From: Peteryoungia aggregata LMG 23059
GTDB lineage: Bacteria; Pseudomonadota; Alphaproteobacteria; Rhizobiales; Rhizobiaceae
Assembly: GCF_030814435.1 (NCBI RefSeq)
Contig: NZ_JAUSUW010000001.1
Span: forward strand, 558,001-622,000
Direction of reading: 5' to 3'
DNA: 64,000 nucleotides
A model generated the notes under the pieces. It did no database searches and had not been told where the DNA came from. It saw only the letters and a program-made list of their open reading frames with translations. Below are positions 29,106-38,195 of this stretch, piece by piece. Numbering within the stretch: the stretch's first letter is position 1; each line of letters opens with the position of its first letter. The position numbers and the translations under genes were made by a program.

Positions 29106-30005
29106 TCAGAACTTCGTTGCGAAGTTCACCCAGATGGTATCGCCTTGAGCCCGGTTTTCGGCAAAGACATCGTGCTGCCAGGAGGCGCTTACCTGTAGAG
29201 CGGGATTGAAGCTGTAGGTCAGCGATGGGCCGATCGCGAAGGCCTTGCCCCGCTTGCCGTCGGCAGGCGCCGTCGGGCCCGTGTCGTCCGTCAGCTGCTG
29301 GAGGTAATAGCCGACGGCACCGACACGGATCTTGTCGAAATTCCAACCGATCGCGTAGTCGACCACCAGCTCGTTACCGGTCCGGTAGTCGGTGTCCGGG
29401 TTCTCGGTGTTGAAGATGACGCGTGCGGTCGCCCCGAATTCGAAACCCTGCGGGTCGAAATAATGGTAGCCGAGAGTCGGCTGGAAGGACCAGTGGTTCA
29501 GACCGATATTGGGAAAGTCATTCTCATCGTAGCGACCGGTCGGCATCGCAACGTCGACACCGAAAATGAACGTCTGCTTCTGATCGAGGTACCAGGCGAG
29601 ACCGACAGCGCCGACCACATCGCCCAAGCCGAAACTGGTGTCGGATTGAGACGGGACCGTCAGATCCAGATGCACCAGAGGCACCACCAGCTGCCCCCAG
29701 ACCTTCGCGCCGGCAAACTCGACATCGGAGACGTAGAGAAAGCGCATGGTCTCCGCGATGGCGCGCACATCGAAGTCGAACGGCTGCGCATCACCATCGC
29801 CGTCATTGGTCTGATCGGCCTTGAAATGGCTCGTCTGCGACAGGAAATACAGACCCGGATAGGGCGGGATCTGTCCCGCGAAGAACTGGGGGGAACCGGG
29901 CGCATATTGCGTATTCCCGTTTTCCGCCGCACCCGCCACATTCACCCCGACACCCGCCATCAGCGTCCCGAGAGCCAGACATTTCAAACTGTTCGCTACA
30001 CCCAT
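29106..30005 (-). CDS. Outer-membrane beta-barrel protein, MetA-pathway phenol degradation-like family
   Basis: 299 residues with a signal peptide (LKCLALGTLMAGVGVNVAGA, cleavage near residue 26) and a C-terminal Phe preceded by alternating hydrophobic residues (VNFATKF), the hallmark of outer-membrane barrels. Repeated amphipathic strands such as IFGVDVAMPTGRYD and GATARVIFNTENP match the PF13557-type family that accompanies aromatic degradation operons and is thought to admit hydrophobic aromatics. GGAGG precedes the ATG. It is next to the LysR regulator, supporting a substrate-uptake role for the adjacent catabolic operon. Confidence 0.85.
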   Translation of the reverse strand: MGVANSLKCLALGTLMAGVGVNVAGAAENGNTQYAPGSPQFFAGQIPPYPGLYFLSQTSHFKADQTNDGDGDAQPFDFDVRAIAETMRFLYVSDVEFAGAKVWGQLVVPLVHLDLTVPSQSDTSFGLGDVVGAVGLAWYLDQKQTFIFGVDVAMPTGRYDENDFPNIGLNHWSFQPTLGYHYFDPQGFEFGATARVIFNTENPDTDYRTGNELVVDYAIGWNFDKIRVGAVGYYLQQLTDDTGPTAPADGKRGKAFAIGPSLTYSFNPALQVSASWQHDVFAENRAQGDTIWVNFATKF

Positions 30006-30345
30006 TCCGTCCTCCTAAACATGGGATACTGACGATCGCACGGCCCTCCCGACGAAAACGTCGGCCTGTCGATTGTCGGCGCCTCCGGACATGAAAAACG
30101 GCAAAGCAAGAGCGTTCACCGCCGTGGCGGTGTCAGTCGGCTAACTCTGTTGCATTTCCCTCTCCAGCACCGTCAGCCGTTACCCAGCTGCGGCAGATCC
30201 GCCCCGCCGACAATGTTCCCTGCATTGCCGAGCGACCGCCTCATTCATCCAGTAGAAGCGAAGTTGACATATGTAAAATCGTCATTCGGAATATGAAGTA
30301 TTGACCGCCTGAATGACTGCGCCACTTCAGATTGGCGGTTGGTGG
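30006..30345. other. Intergenic 340 bp between outer-membrane protein and LysR genes
   Basis: No gene seen on either strand. It should carry the promoter of the outer-membrane protein gene. Near the LysR stop a possible hairpin is formed by ACCGCC (30304-30309) and GGCGGT (30334-30339), with an inner CTGAA/TTCAG pair. It may be the LysR terminator, though no T-run is evident. Confidence 0.45.
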
Positions 30346-31272
30346 TCAATCAAACTCTTTCAGTGAGCTCCTAAACATCGCCGCACCTTTGTGGATCTGA
30401 GCACGGACCCAGGCCAGCCCCGGATCGCGTGTACGATAACTGTGCCATTGCAAGGACTGCTCCAGCGGCGGGAACGGCAGCGGAGGCTCGACGATTGCAA
30501 TCCCCCCAAGGTTGAGCATGCTGAGAGCGAGCGTGCGCTGTACCAGTGCAATGCGCGTCGTGCCTCGGATCAGGAGCGGCAGCGAGGCGAAGGAATAGGT
30601 GCTTGCATCCACCCTGATCTGCAGCCCCAGCTGGCTGCAGATGCGTTGGGCGAAGCTTTCCCCACCGTTTGGCGGCTGCATCACGACGTGTCCCGCAGCC
30701 AGGAAGGCCGCCTCGGTCATCGGCATCAGGGCCAAGGGACCGTCCGCATCCACCACGCAACAGATCTGATCGTCGAGCAGGTGTTCCGCCGGATGGCTTG
30801 GCGAACAGAAGACAGTTGGCGCGACCAGGAGGTCAGCCTCGCCGCGTTCCAAGAGCAGATGCGGGTAGTTCTGTTGGGGTTTGAAGTTCACCTGCATGCC
30901 CGGCGCCTGTTCCGTCATGATCTTCAGAAAGGGCGGCATGACCGTGTGTAGCGAATAGTCCGAGACGATGAGATTGATGCTGCGCGTGCTCTCTTCGGGC
31001 ACGAAGGACGGGGTCGAGACGACGGCCGCCTCGATGCGTACGATGATGTCTCTGAGCGGCTGTTCAAGCGACACGGCCAGCGGCGAAAGCTCCATGGTCC
31101 GCCCGACCTGAATGAGCAACGGATCGTCGAAATAGTCGCGCAGCCTGCCCAGCGCATTGCTCATGGCGGATTGCGTGATGAACATCTCCTCCGCAGCGCG
31201 ACTGACATTGCGGACGCGGATCAGGGTGTCCAGCGCGACCAGCAGATTGAGATCGAGATTCTTGAAGCGCAT
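30346..31272 (-). CDS. LysR-family regulator, NodD-like
   Basis: I place the start at the ATG at 31272 (MRFKNLDLNLLVALDTL), which follows GTGGAGGACG; longer frames to 31749 run through the divergent promoter and the hydrolase gene. About 308 residues. This N-terminus is nearly the canonical NodD beginning (MRFKGLDLNLLVALDAL). The helix-turn-helix is VSRAAEEMFITQSAMSNAL. The rest is an effector-binding domain. NodD-type regulators sense flavonoids. The gene diverges from a ten-gene aromatic catabolic operon, which it probably activates in response to the pathway substrate. It is not itself evidence of nodulation genes, as none are seen. Confidence 0.9.
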   Translation of the reverse strand: MRFKNLDLNLLVALDTLIRVRNVSRAAEEMFITQSAMSNALGRLRDYFDDPLLIQVGRTMELSPLAVSLEQPLRDIIVRIEAAVVSTPSFVPEESTRSINLIVSDYSLHTVMPPFLKIMTEQAPGMQVNFKPQQNYPHLLLERGEADLLVAPTVFCSPSHPAEHLLDDQICCVVDADGPLALMPMTEAAFLAAGHVVMQPPNGGESFAQRICSQLGLQIRVDASTYSFASLPLLIRGTTRIALVQRTLALSMLNLGGIAIVEPPLPFPPLEQSLQWHSYRTRDPGLAWVRAQIHKGAAMFRSSLKEFD

Positions 31273-31458
31273 GACGACGTCCTCCACGTATTCACGACGC
31301 AAATATAAATCATTCATCAAAGCAATTTTGTAAACAGTTTGATTTTCGTTAAGTCTTCTCCTGGGAGGAGATGTCGTTACGAAGGCCGTTTGCGGTCGGC
31401 GTCGCGACGGGCCTCTCACCGGCATTCTCGCCGTAATCGGCGACTTCGAGGAGACCCA
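31273..31458. promoter_or_regulatory. Divergent promoter between the NodD-like regulator and the catabolic operon
   Basis: A 186-bp divergent region whose LysR-proximal half is strongly AT-rich. It contains the inverted repeat ATCAAA (31316-31321) and TTTGAT (31338-31343), 16 bases apart, with an internal CAATTTTG palindrome. Interrupted dyads of this size are typical LysR-type binding sites. The hydrolase ribosome site (GAGGAG) is just before 31459. Confidence 0.5.
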
Positions 31459-32622
31459 ATGTTCAAGTATTTTCCGACCAACTACGTGTGGAACCTCTCG
31501 GTCAATCTGTCGATCGAGATGGGTGCTCGTATGGGAGAGATCGAGGAAATGTGCGCGCCGCTGCAGGATGCAGCCAAGGCGCCCGACGCGGCCGGCACCC
31601 AGGCCTTCCGCGAGACCTGGATCAAAATGGCGGACAAGCTGGTCTCGCTCGCCGATGAAGACGAAGCCCGAGGTCGATCGATCTCTGCCGGCGACAAGCT
31701 GATCCGCGCCGCCAACTACATGCTGACGGCAGAACGCCTTCTGGCCCACGGCTCGGAAGGGCGCATGGCGCTCTATAAGCGCTTCCTGGCCGCTTTCGAA
31801 AGAGGACTGGCGCTATCGGGATCCGCCTGCCGCCGGGTCGAGATCCCCTATGAAGGCAAGCATCTGTCGGCGCTCTATGTGCCAGCAGAAGGCGTCGAGG
31901 GGCGACAGCCGCTGCTCGTCCAGGTCAATGGGCTGGACAGCACCAAGGAGATGAAACTCCTCGTCGGACTGCCCATCTGGCTGGCCAAGCGGGGCATCGC
32001 ATCGCTGATCGTCGATCAGCCGGGGACCGGCGAAGCCCTGCGCCTTCAAGGCCTAACCGCCCGTTTCGACAGCGAACACTGGGCAAGCCGCGTCGTCGAC
32101 TGGCTGGAAACGCAAGACTTCGTTGATCCCAGGCGCATCGGCATGGAAGGCGTTTCCCTCGGCGGCTACTACTGTCCGCGTGCTGTTGCCTTCGAGCCGC
32201 GCTTCGCCTGCGGCGTCGTCTGGGGAGCCAATCACGACTGGCGCGACGTTCAGAAGAAGCGGCTCGCCAAGGAAGGTAACTTCCCGGTCCCGCATTACTG
32301 GAGCCACGTCATGTGGGTCTGGGGCGCGAAGGACATGGACGACTTCATGCAGATCGCCGAGAAGGTGCATCTCAATGGAGTTCTGGATCGCATCCACGTG
32401 CCGTTCCTCGTCACCCACGGCGAGAAGGACAGCCAGATCCCGTTGCAATGGGCCCATGCCACTTATGACCAGTTGGTCAACAGCCCCAAGCGCGAATTGA
32501 AGATCTTCGACGAACGGACGGGCGGCGTGCAGCATTCGAGCTTCGACAATTCAGCCAATGCCGGGGCCTACATCGCGGATTGGGTGGCAGAGGTGCTGGG
32601 CGGCAAGACCGCTACCGCCTGA
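31459..32622 (+). CDS. Alpha/beta hydrolase, FrsA/2,6-dihydroxypseudooxynicotine hydrolase-like
   Basis: About 387 residues from the ATG at 31459 (MFKYFPTNYVWNL), with GAGGAG upstream; in-frame starts from 31339 lie in the promoter. The core has GVSLGGYY (nucleophile Ser), THGEKDSQIP (acid Asp) and VQHSSFDN (His). The helical N-terminal 130 residues are characteristic of the PF06500-type group that includes the C-C bond hydrolase of nicotine catabolism. First gene of the operon; next to a ring-cleavage dioxygenase it plausibly hydrolyses a C-C bond of the ring-opened product. Confidence 0.85.
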   Translation: MFKYFPTNYVWNLSVNLSIEMGARMGEIEEMCAPLQDAAKAPDAAGTQAFRETWIKMADKLVSLADEDEARGRSISAGDKLIRAANYMLTAERLLAHGSEGRMALYKRFLAAFERGLALSGSACRRVEIPYEGKHLSALYVPAEGVEGRQPLLVQVNGLDSTKEMKLLVGLPIWLAKRGIASLIVDQPGTGEALRLQGLTARFDSEHWASRVVDWLETQDFVDPRRIGMEGVSLGGYYCPRAVAFEPRFACGVVWGANHDWRDVQKKRLAKEGNFPVPHYWSHVMWVWGAKDMDDFMQIAEKVHLNGVLDRIHVPFLVTHGEKDSQIPLQWAHATYDQLVNSPKRELKIFDERTGGVQHSSFDNSANAGAYIADWVAEVLGGKTATA

Positions 32623-32678
32623 GAGCCTCGAACATGAACGAACCGGATCTCAAGGTCTGGAAGTGGGAGTAGAAGAAT

Positions 32679-33626
32679 ATGAATATCGTTGGTCCTGATT
32701 ATCTCGTCTTCGGTGTCGATGACGTCGCAGCTGCAATCGAATATCTGACGGCCTGGGGCCTGAAGCCGGTGGATGTGACAGACAAGGGCGGCCTCTTCGA
32801 GACGCTTGACGGCACGGGTATCATCATCCGGCACAAGTCCGATCCGTCTCTGCCACCGCCGCTGCCGACCTCCAACATGCTGCGCCAGCAGGTCTACGGC
32901 GTGCGCTCCGCTGCCGATCTCGATGCGATCGAAGCCGAACTTGGCAAGGATCGGCGCGTCACCCGCCTCTCCAACGGCTCGATCGAACTCAAGGACGACC
33001 ATGGTTTCGAACTGAAGTTCCAGGTGACGATCCGCCGCGAACTCGACATGCCGGCCGAGAAGATCAATGCACCCGGTGCCCCGGCCCAGCGCAAGCCGAA
33101 CGAGATCGGCGTCTGGGAAGAGATGCCGGCCCTGCCCCGCACGCTCAGCCATGTCGTTTTGTTCGTACCCGACATCGAGATCGCGACGAAGTTCTATTGC
33201 GATCGCCTCGGCTTCGTCATCACCGATGTGCTGACCGGCGCCGGCCCGTTCCTCCGCCCGAAGGCCAACGACGACCACCACACCCTCTTCTTCATCCGCA
33301 CGCCCGAATACATGAAGGGTTGCGAGCACCTCGCCTTCCACATGGGCGGCCCGACCGAACTGATGGTGGCCGGCACGCGCTTCGTGAAGAAGGGCTACCA
33401 GAGTTTCTGGGGTCCCGGCCGTCACAAATTCGGTTCGAACTGGTTCTGGTACTTCAACAGCCCGCTCGGCTGTCATTTCGAATATGACGCCGACATGGAC
33501 AAGCACGACGACACCTGGGTCGCGCGTGAAGCGCCGATGGGCGCGGAAGCCTCGCAGATCGTTCTCTTCGAATACCGCGAAAAATGGGCTCCCGGCGGCG
33601 GCCCACCGCCGGGCGCGAAGGGCTGA
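32679..33626 (+). CDS. VOC-family extradiol ring-cleavage dioxygenase-like protein
   Basis: 315 residues in two vicinal-oxygen-chelate modules (about 5-115 and 150-290), the size and layout of type I extradiol dioxygenases such as catechol 2,3-dioxygenase. The C-terminal module has the metal triad candidates: His in LSHVVLFV, His in CEHLAFHMGG, and Glu in CHFEYDADMD. It should open a catecholic or trihydroxylated ring made by the adjacent monooxygenases, using Fe(II) and O2. It lies 56 bp after the hydrolase gene and 36 bp before the first monooxygenase. Confidence 0.87.
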   Translation: MNIVGPDYLVFGVDDVAAAIEYLTAWGLKPVDVTDKGGLFETLDGTGIIIRHKSDPSLPPPLPTSNMLRQQVYGVRSAADLDAIEAELGKDRRVTRLSNGSIELKDDHGFELKFQVTIRRELDMPAEKINAPGAPAQRKPNEIGVWEEMPALPRTLSHVVLFVPDIEIATKFYCDRLGFVITDVLTGAGPFLRPKANDDHHTLFFIRTPEYMKGCEHLAFHMGGPTELMVAGTRFVKKGYQSFWGPGRHKFGSNWFWYFNSPLGCHFEYDADMDKHDDTWVAREAPMGAEASQIVLFEYREKWAPGGGPPPGAKG

Positions 33627-33662
33627 GACACAGACAAACATGCATGCTCTGGGAGGAAAACC

Positions 33663-34880
33663 ATGCACAAAGGGAAGCGCATAGGAATTGTGGGCAGTGG
33701 TCCGGGCGGCGTATCCGCCGCCATCGGCCTCCTGAATGCTGGCTATCGGGTTCGCTTGTTCGAACAGAACCCGTCACCAAAACCGCTGGGGGGAGCGGTT
33801 CTTCTATCAGCGCCGGTTCTGGCGATCTTGCGCAGCTACGGTGTAGACGTCGTCAACAATTTCGGCAGCAAGACGAGAGTGCAGTTCCGCAATCCACGTG
33901 GAAAGGTTCGCGTCGACCTGCCCTTCAATCCGTCCGTCGAAAAGGCGCTCGGCATTGAAGGCTGGCACTACGGCATTCTCCGCTCTTCAGCCTTCGCTCG
34001 CATGCTCGAAGTTCTCAATACACTCGATCCGAATGCGCTCGTGCCAGGGCGTAAATTCGTATCCTATGAGGAGCACGACGACGAACTCACCGTCACGTTC
34101 GAGAACGGCGACACGGAAGTCGTCGATCTTCTGATCGGCGCCGACGGTATCCGCTCGCGTGTATCCCAGCAGGCGCTGGGCGATCTGAACCTGTTCCATG
34201 TGGGATTACGGGTTTGGCTTGCCTGGTGCGAGGACATTCCGGAATTGCCGAAGGACATGGGCGCCCTTCATCACGGGCGCCATGTTCAGGCCAGCTATTT
34301 CCCCATGAAACACGAAGGCAAGCCGGGTTACGAGTGGTGGATCGTAGAGCCATCGTCGGAAACGGCCAAACCGCCGGCCGATACGGAGGCTCATATACGG
34401 GCCTTGCTGAAGCCGTTTGCCTATCCGATGAATCTCTTCGCCGACCGGACCGATTTCTCCAGCCAGATATTCCGGTGGGAGATCTACAACCGACCATCCC
34501 TGAAGACCTGGTCAAACGGACGAGTCGTTTGTCTCGGGGATGCGGTCCATCCTGTCTCGCCCTATGCGGCCTATGGGATGGGTATGGCGATCGAAGACGG
34601 CTACTTCCTAGCCCGCGCCATCGGATCCTGTGACCTTGCCGACCGCATCGCGCTGACCCAGGCGATCAAGACCTTTGAGGCGGAACGCGTAGGATACTGC
34701 AATCACCATGTCGAGTTCGCCCGCAAACTCGGCAACATTTTCCATCAGGCCCCTGCACCCCTCGCCTGGCTGCGCGACCTGGTTCTGGATAACACCGGAC
34801 TGCTCCAGAAGATGGTTCAGAAGGACTACCTCTCTGACGCCGAGCGCATGTCCCTTTCCTTAAGGGAACTGCATGTCTAG
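33663..34880 (+). CDS. FAD-dependent aromatic monooxygenase (first)
   Basis: 405 residues. Dinucleotide fold GIVGSGPGGVSAAIGLL at the N-terminus, LLIGADGIRSRVS (the conserved DG motif) near 160, and RVVCLGDAVHPVSPYAAYGMGMAIED near 285 (GD motif): a class A flavoprotein hydroxylase of the salicylate/3-hydroxybenzoate hydroxylase group. GGGAGG ribosome site. It should hydroxylate a phenolic substrate with NAD(P)H and O2. Its 3' end overlaps the Rieske gene by 8 bp. Confidence 0.9.
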   Translation: MHKGKRIGIVGSGPGGVSAAIGLLNAGYRVRLFEQNPSPKPLGGAVLLSAPVLAILRSYGVDVVNNFGSKTRVQFRNPRGKVRVDLPFNPSVEKALGIEGWHYGILRSSAFARMLEVLNTLDPNALVPGRKFVSYEEHDDELTVTFENGDTEVVDLLIGADGIRSRVSQQALGDLNLFHVGLRVWLAWCEDIPELPKDMGALHHGRHVQASYFPMKHEGKPGYEWWIVEPSSETAKPPADTEAHIRALLKPFAYPMNLFADRTDFSSQIFRWEIYNRPSLKTWSNGRVVCLGDAVHPVSPYAAYGMGMAIEDGYFLARAIGSCDLADRIALTQAIKTFEAERVGYCNHHVEFARKLGNIFHQAPAPLAWLRDLVLDNTGLLQKMVQKDYLSDAERMSLSLRELHV

Positions 34881-35268
34881 CCATGAGGCATCGCCCTTGT
34901 TTCCAAAGCTGGGCCAGCGCCTCTGCCATGCACATGATGTGGCGGAAGGCGAGGCTCGGGGTTTCGGGCCGCTGGAAGGCACGAAGCGGAAGGTCATCCT
35001 TGTCCGACGAAACGGCGTGCTGCACGCCTGGCTAGATGCCTGCCCGCACTACTCCACCGGAACACCGATGGCCTGGAAGACAGACGCCTATCTGAATGGC
35101 GAGCGCACACATCTCACCTGCCATTCCCACAATGCCCTGTTCGAAATGGATACGGGCGAATGCATTCTGGGGCCCTGCCTCGGACAGAGTTTGACACGAA
35201 TTGAAATCGCGGTGGGCGAAGAGGGCGACGTGTTCGTCGTTGGACCACGCGAAGGAGGAGTAGCATGA
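34873..35268 (+). CDS. Rieske [2Fe-2S] ferredoxin-like protein
   Basis: 131 residues. The two Rieske cluster motifs are CPHY (residue about 57) and CHSH (about 78), that is C-x-H and C-x-x-H; the loops are short, as in soluble Rieske ferredoxins. It is sandwiched with overlaps between two flavin monooxygenases (8 bp before, 4 bp after), an arrangement that suggests electron delivery in the same pathway, or activation of the dioxygenase iron centre by reduction. No oxygenase alpha subunit is present in the operon. Confidence 0.9.
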   Translation: MSSHEASPLFPKLGQRLCHAHDVAEGEARGFGPLEGTKRKVILVRRNGVLHAWLDACPHYSTGTPMAWKTDAYLNGERTHLTCHSHNALFEMDTGECILGPCLGQSLTRIEIAVGEEGDVFVVGPREGGVA

Positions 35269-36395
35269 ATTCGGGTATCAAGAAGATCCTGGTGATTGGT
35301 GGCGGCTTTGCCGGCATGACGGCCGCCCTGCAGCTGTCCCGACAGGGTTTCGAGGTCGATCTCGTCGAGATCGATGCCGGTTGGAGATCCTATGGGGCGG
35401 GCATCAGCCTGCATGGTTCGACCCTTCGCGTCATCAAGCAGCTCGGACTGATCGACCAGTTCATGCAGGACGGCTTTGCGAGCGACGGCGTTGAACTGCG
35501 CGGCCCCAATGATGCGGTGCTTGTGACCATTCCCACACCGCGCGTGGCCGGCCCCGACATTCCCGGCGGTGGCGCGATCCTGCGTCCGGCGCTGGCGAAG
35601 CTCCTGTCGCAGGCGGTGCGTGCGTCTTCCACCCATATCCGCCTTGGCGTGACCTTCACCGACATTTCCCGGGATGAAGACGGTGCCACAGTCACCTTCA
35701 ACGACGGCAGTTCATCGCGCTATGATCTGGTGATCGGCGCCGATGGTCTTTATTCGGCCGTGCGTGCCAAGGTCTTCCCCGAGGCCCCTAAGCCCCGCTT
35801 CATCGGCCAGTCCGTATGGCGCGCGGTCCTGCCACGACCCGAAGGCATCGATACCGTGACCATGTGGATGGGACCGAAGCTGAAAGTCGGCGTCAATCGC
35901 GTGACCGAGGATCTCGTCTATCTCTTCCTGACCGAAGATCGGGCCACCAATGACTACGTGCCGCCGGAAACCTTCGTCGAAACTCTTCGGTCGCTGCTGG
36001 AGCGCTTTCCGTCACCGACGATCCGCAAGATTGCGTCCGAACTGTCGTCGGAGCACCAGATCGTCTACCGCCCGCTCGAGCAGATGCTCCTGCCCCGCCC
36101 CTGGCACCGCGATCGCATCGCGCTGATCGGCGACGCCGTGCATGCCACGACCCCTCACCTGGCCGCTGGCGCCTGCATTGGCATCGAAGATGCGATGGTG
36201 CTTGCAGAAGAGCTTGTCAGGGGCAACGACGTGCAAAGTGCGCTCGGCGCCTTCGAGGAACGCCGCTGGGAACGCTGCCGCATGGTGGTGGAGAATTCCG
36301 GTCGGCTGGCCGACATCGAGATGCATGATGGAAGCCGCGAGGAGCATGCCGCGATCATGCAGCAGTCCATGAAATCACTGGCTCAGGCCATCTGA
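35265..36395 (+). CDS. FAD-dependent aromatic monooxygenase (second)
   Basis: 376 residues. VIGGGFAGMTAALQLS (FAD-binding), LVIGADGLYSAVRAK (DG motif) and RIALIGDAVHATTPHLAAGACIGIEDA cut at its GD motif identify a class A flavoprotein hydroxylase, divergent from the one at 33663. Ribosome site GGAGGAG; ATGA overlap with the Rieske gene. Two hydroxylases in one operon suggest successive hydroxylations, or different ring positions, before ring opening. Confidence 0.9.
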   Translation: MNSGIKKILVIGGGFAGMTAALQLSRQGFEVDLVEIDAGWRSYGAGISLHGSTLRVIKQLGLIDQFMQDGFASDGVELRGPNDAVLVTIPTPRVAGPDIPGGGAILRPALAKLLSQAVRASSTHIRLGVTFTDISRDEDGATVTFNDGSSSRYDLVIGADGLYSAVRAKVFPEAPKPRFIGQSVWRAVLPRPEGIDTVTMWMGPKLKVGVNRVTEDLVYLFLTEDRATNDYVPPETFVETLRSLLERFPSPTIRKIASELSSEHQIVYRPLEQMLLPRPWHRDRIALIGDAVHATTPHLAAGACIGIEDAMVLAEELVRGNDVQSALGAFEERRWERCRMVVENSGRLADIEMHDGSREEHAAIMQQSMKSLAQAI

Positions 36396-36471
36396 AACAA
36401 CATCAGCGCATGGACCGGGAGGAGCCGGGAGGCCGGGCGGACATGCGCGCACCGCAGGGAGGAATTGATAA

Positions 36472-37590
36472 ATGTCAGGACAAAAATTTAGAATAGCGGG
36501 AGCTGCGGCACTCGTCATCGGTCACTGTGCGGGCATGCTTGATCTGGTGGCGCTGCCGGTCTGGGTGGGCGCCCTTGTCGAGCGCTTCGGTTTCAGCCCG
36601 CAACAGGCTGGTGCACTTGCGACACTCTTCCTGCTCGGCGCGGTCGGCGCAAGCATAGTTGCCGCACCGCGCTTCAACGGGCTGAACCAGAAGCTGCTCG
36701 CGACGCTCGGCTTTGCCATCGCATCCGGAACCTTCCTGGTTGCCTCGACGCAATCCACCTTCCCGGTGCTGGCTGTCCTGCATCTCGTTGCGGGCCTGGC
36801 GACGGGAGCGGCTCTCTCCATGGTGCATGGTACAATGGGCCACGCCACCAACCCGCACAGGCTGTTTGCCGCCGCCGGCATGGCGCTTGGCCTCTTCGCC
36901 ATCATTCTGCTCGCCGCCATTCCCCAGCTCCTGATCTCGCAAGGCGGTCCCGTGTTGTTTCAGGTGTTTGGCGGGATCATGGCCATTGCAGCCGTCGCAT
37001 CGGCCCTGCTGTTCCGAAATCCGGTCAATGTGCTCCAACTGGAAAAGACACCGTTCAGCCGGGCAACCTGGTTCACCATTCTCGGCATCAGCGTCATGAC
37101 CTTCAACCAGGCCATGGTCTTTTCCTTCGTCGAGGTGATCGGCAAGTCACGCGGCTTCGAACCGGGTCATGTGCTCGCCGTCCTGATCGCTCTCGGCTTT
37201 GTCAACTTCCTCTTCCCGGCTCCGCTTGCGGCCTTCCTCCAGACCCGGGTTTCGGCGCCGTTGATCACGCAGATCGGCCCCGCGATCCAGGCCATCCTTG
37301 CGATCATCGTCACGTCTGCCACCGCATTCCCGATCTGGGCCCCGGCAGCGGCTGTGTTCGTTGCCATCCAGATCTTCACCCACACCTTCGTCTTCGGACT
37401 TCTGGCCAAGCTCGACCCGACCGGACGCGCAGTCGCCGCAACACCGGCAATGTTGATGCTCGGTGCGGCGCTTGGACCGATCGTGGGGGGCGCATTGGGT
37501 GAAAATCTCGGCTTCTCGGCCCTCGGCGTGGCGGCAATCGTGGTCGCCGGCGCTTCCATCGGCTTCTTCACCAAGGCGAAAACAGCATGA
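36472..37590 (+). CDS. MFS transporter
   Basis: 372 residues with about 11-12 hydrophobic segments spread over the length; the N-terminus carries no cleavable signal. The LVALPVWVGALVERFGFSPQQAG and FLLGAVGASIV segments match the first helices of major facilitator proteins. It is a little short for the family (about 400). Inside the catabolic operon it most likely imports the aromatic substrate or exports a toxic intermediate. Strong GGGAGGAATT ribosome site; ATGA overlap with the cupin gene. Confidence 0.87.
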   Translation: MSGQKFRIAGAAALVIGHCAGMLDLVALPVWVGALVERFGFSPQQAGALATLFLLGAVGASIVAAPRFNGLNQKLLATLGFAIASGTFLVASTQSTFPVLAVLHLVAGLATGAALSMVHGTMGHATNPHRLFAAAGMALGLFAIILLAAIPQLLISQGGPVLFQVFGGIMAIAAVASALLFRNPVNVLQLEKTPFSRATWFTILGISVMTFNQAMVFSFVEVIGKSRGFEPGHVLAVLIALGFVNFLFPAPLAAFLQTRVSAPLITQIGPAIQAILAIIVTSATAFPIWAPAAAVFVAIQIFTHTFVFGLLAKLDPTGRAVAATPAMLMLGAALGPIVGGALGENLGFSALGVAAIVVAGASIGFFTKAKTA

Positions 37591-38168
37591 CAACATTCCC
37601 ATCCATCACCCGGATCGTCACCGGACACACTGACGACGGTCGGTCCATCCTCACAGAGGTCGGACCGCTGCCCAGTGTCGTCGAAATCACTGCGATCCCG
37701 GGAACCATCTTTCACGAGGTCTGGTCGACCACCGCAAGCCCGGCTCCCGTGGGCAATGGTGCCGATCCGACGCTGGGTCCGCTGGTGCTGCCTCCTCCCC
37801 CCGGCGGCACCCGGATCCGGTTCGTCGACATACCACCGGATACGGAGGAGTTCCTCAAGACCGGTGCAGAGCGCATGGAAGAAGCGTTCGAGCAGGTCGG
37901 CGACAAGGCGGCTTCCACCGTGAAGGAGAACTCGCCACACCCGCTGATGCACAGAACGGAATCGATCGACTACGGCGTTGTCATCGAGGGGGAGATGACG
38001 CTGGTTCTCGATGATGGCGAGGTGCTCCTCAAGCCAGGCTCGGTCGTGATCCAGCGGGGAACCAACCATGCTTGGGCGAACCGATCCGGGCGCCTGTGCC
38101 GGATGCTGTTCGTACTCGTTGCCGGCACCTACGAGCCCGGCCTCGCCGACAAACTCGCCGGACAATGA
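37587..38168 (+). CDS. Cupin-domain protein
   Basis: 193 residues. The cupin core is at about 125-180: HRTESIDYGVVIEGEM, DDGEVLLKPGSVVIQRGTNHAW, with two His and a Glu positioned as a mononuclear metal site. The first 100 residues include PPPPGGTRIRFVDIPP. Single-domain cupins of this type accompany aromatic catabolic operons and may act as isomerase, decarboxylase or dioxygenase; the sequence does not decide. Coupled to the MFS gene by overlap. Confidence 0.85.
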   Translation: MTTFPSITRIVTGHTDDGRSILTEVGPLPSVVEITAIPGTIFHEVWSTTASPAPVGNGADPTLGPLVLPPPPGGTRIRFVDIPPDTEEFLKTGAERMEEAFEQVGDKAASTVKENSPHPLMHRTESIDYGVVIEGEMTLVLDDGEVLLKPGSVVIQRGTNHAWANRSGRLCRMLFVLVAGTYEPGLADKLAGQ

Positions 38169-38195
38169 AGCCAATCCAGCAGAAATGAGGTCGAT

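Noticed and set aside
30346..31272. True nodulation regulator NodD
   Set aside because: Family resemblance is clear, but no nod genes are nearby and the divergent operon is catabolic, so a catabolic regulator is the better call.
31273..31749. N-terminal extension of the LysR protein to 31749
   Set aside because: It crosses the divergent promoter and part of the hydrolase gene; the NodD-like N-terminus and GGAGG fix the start at 31272.
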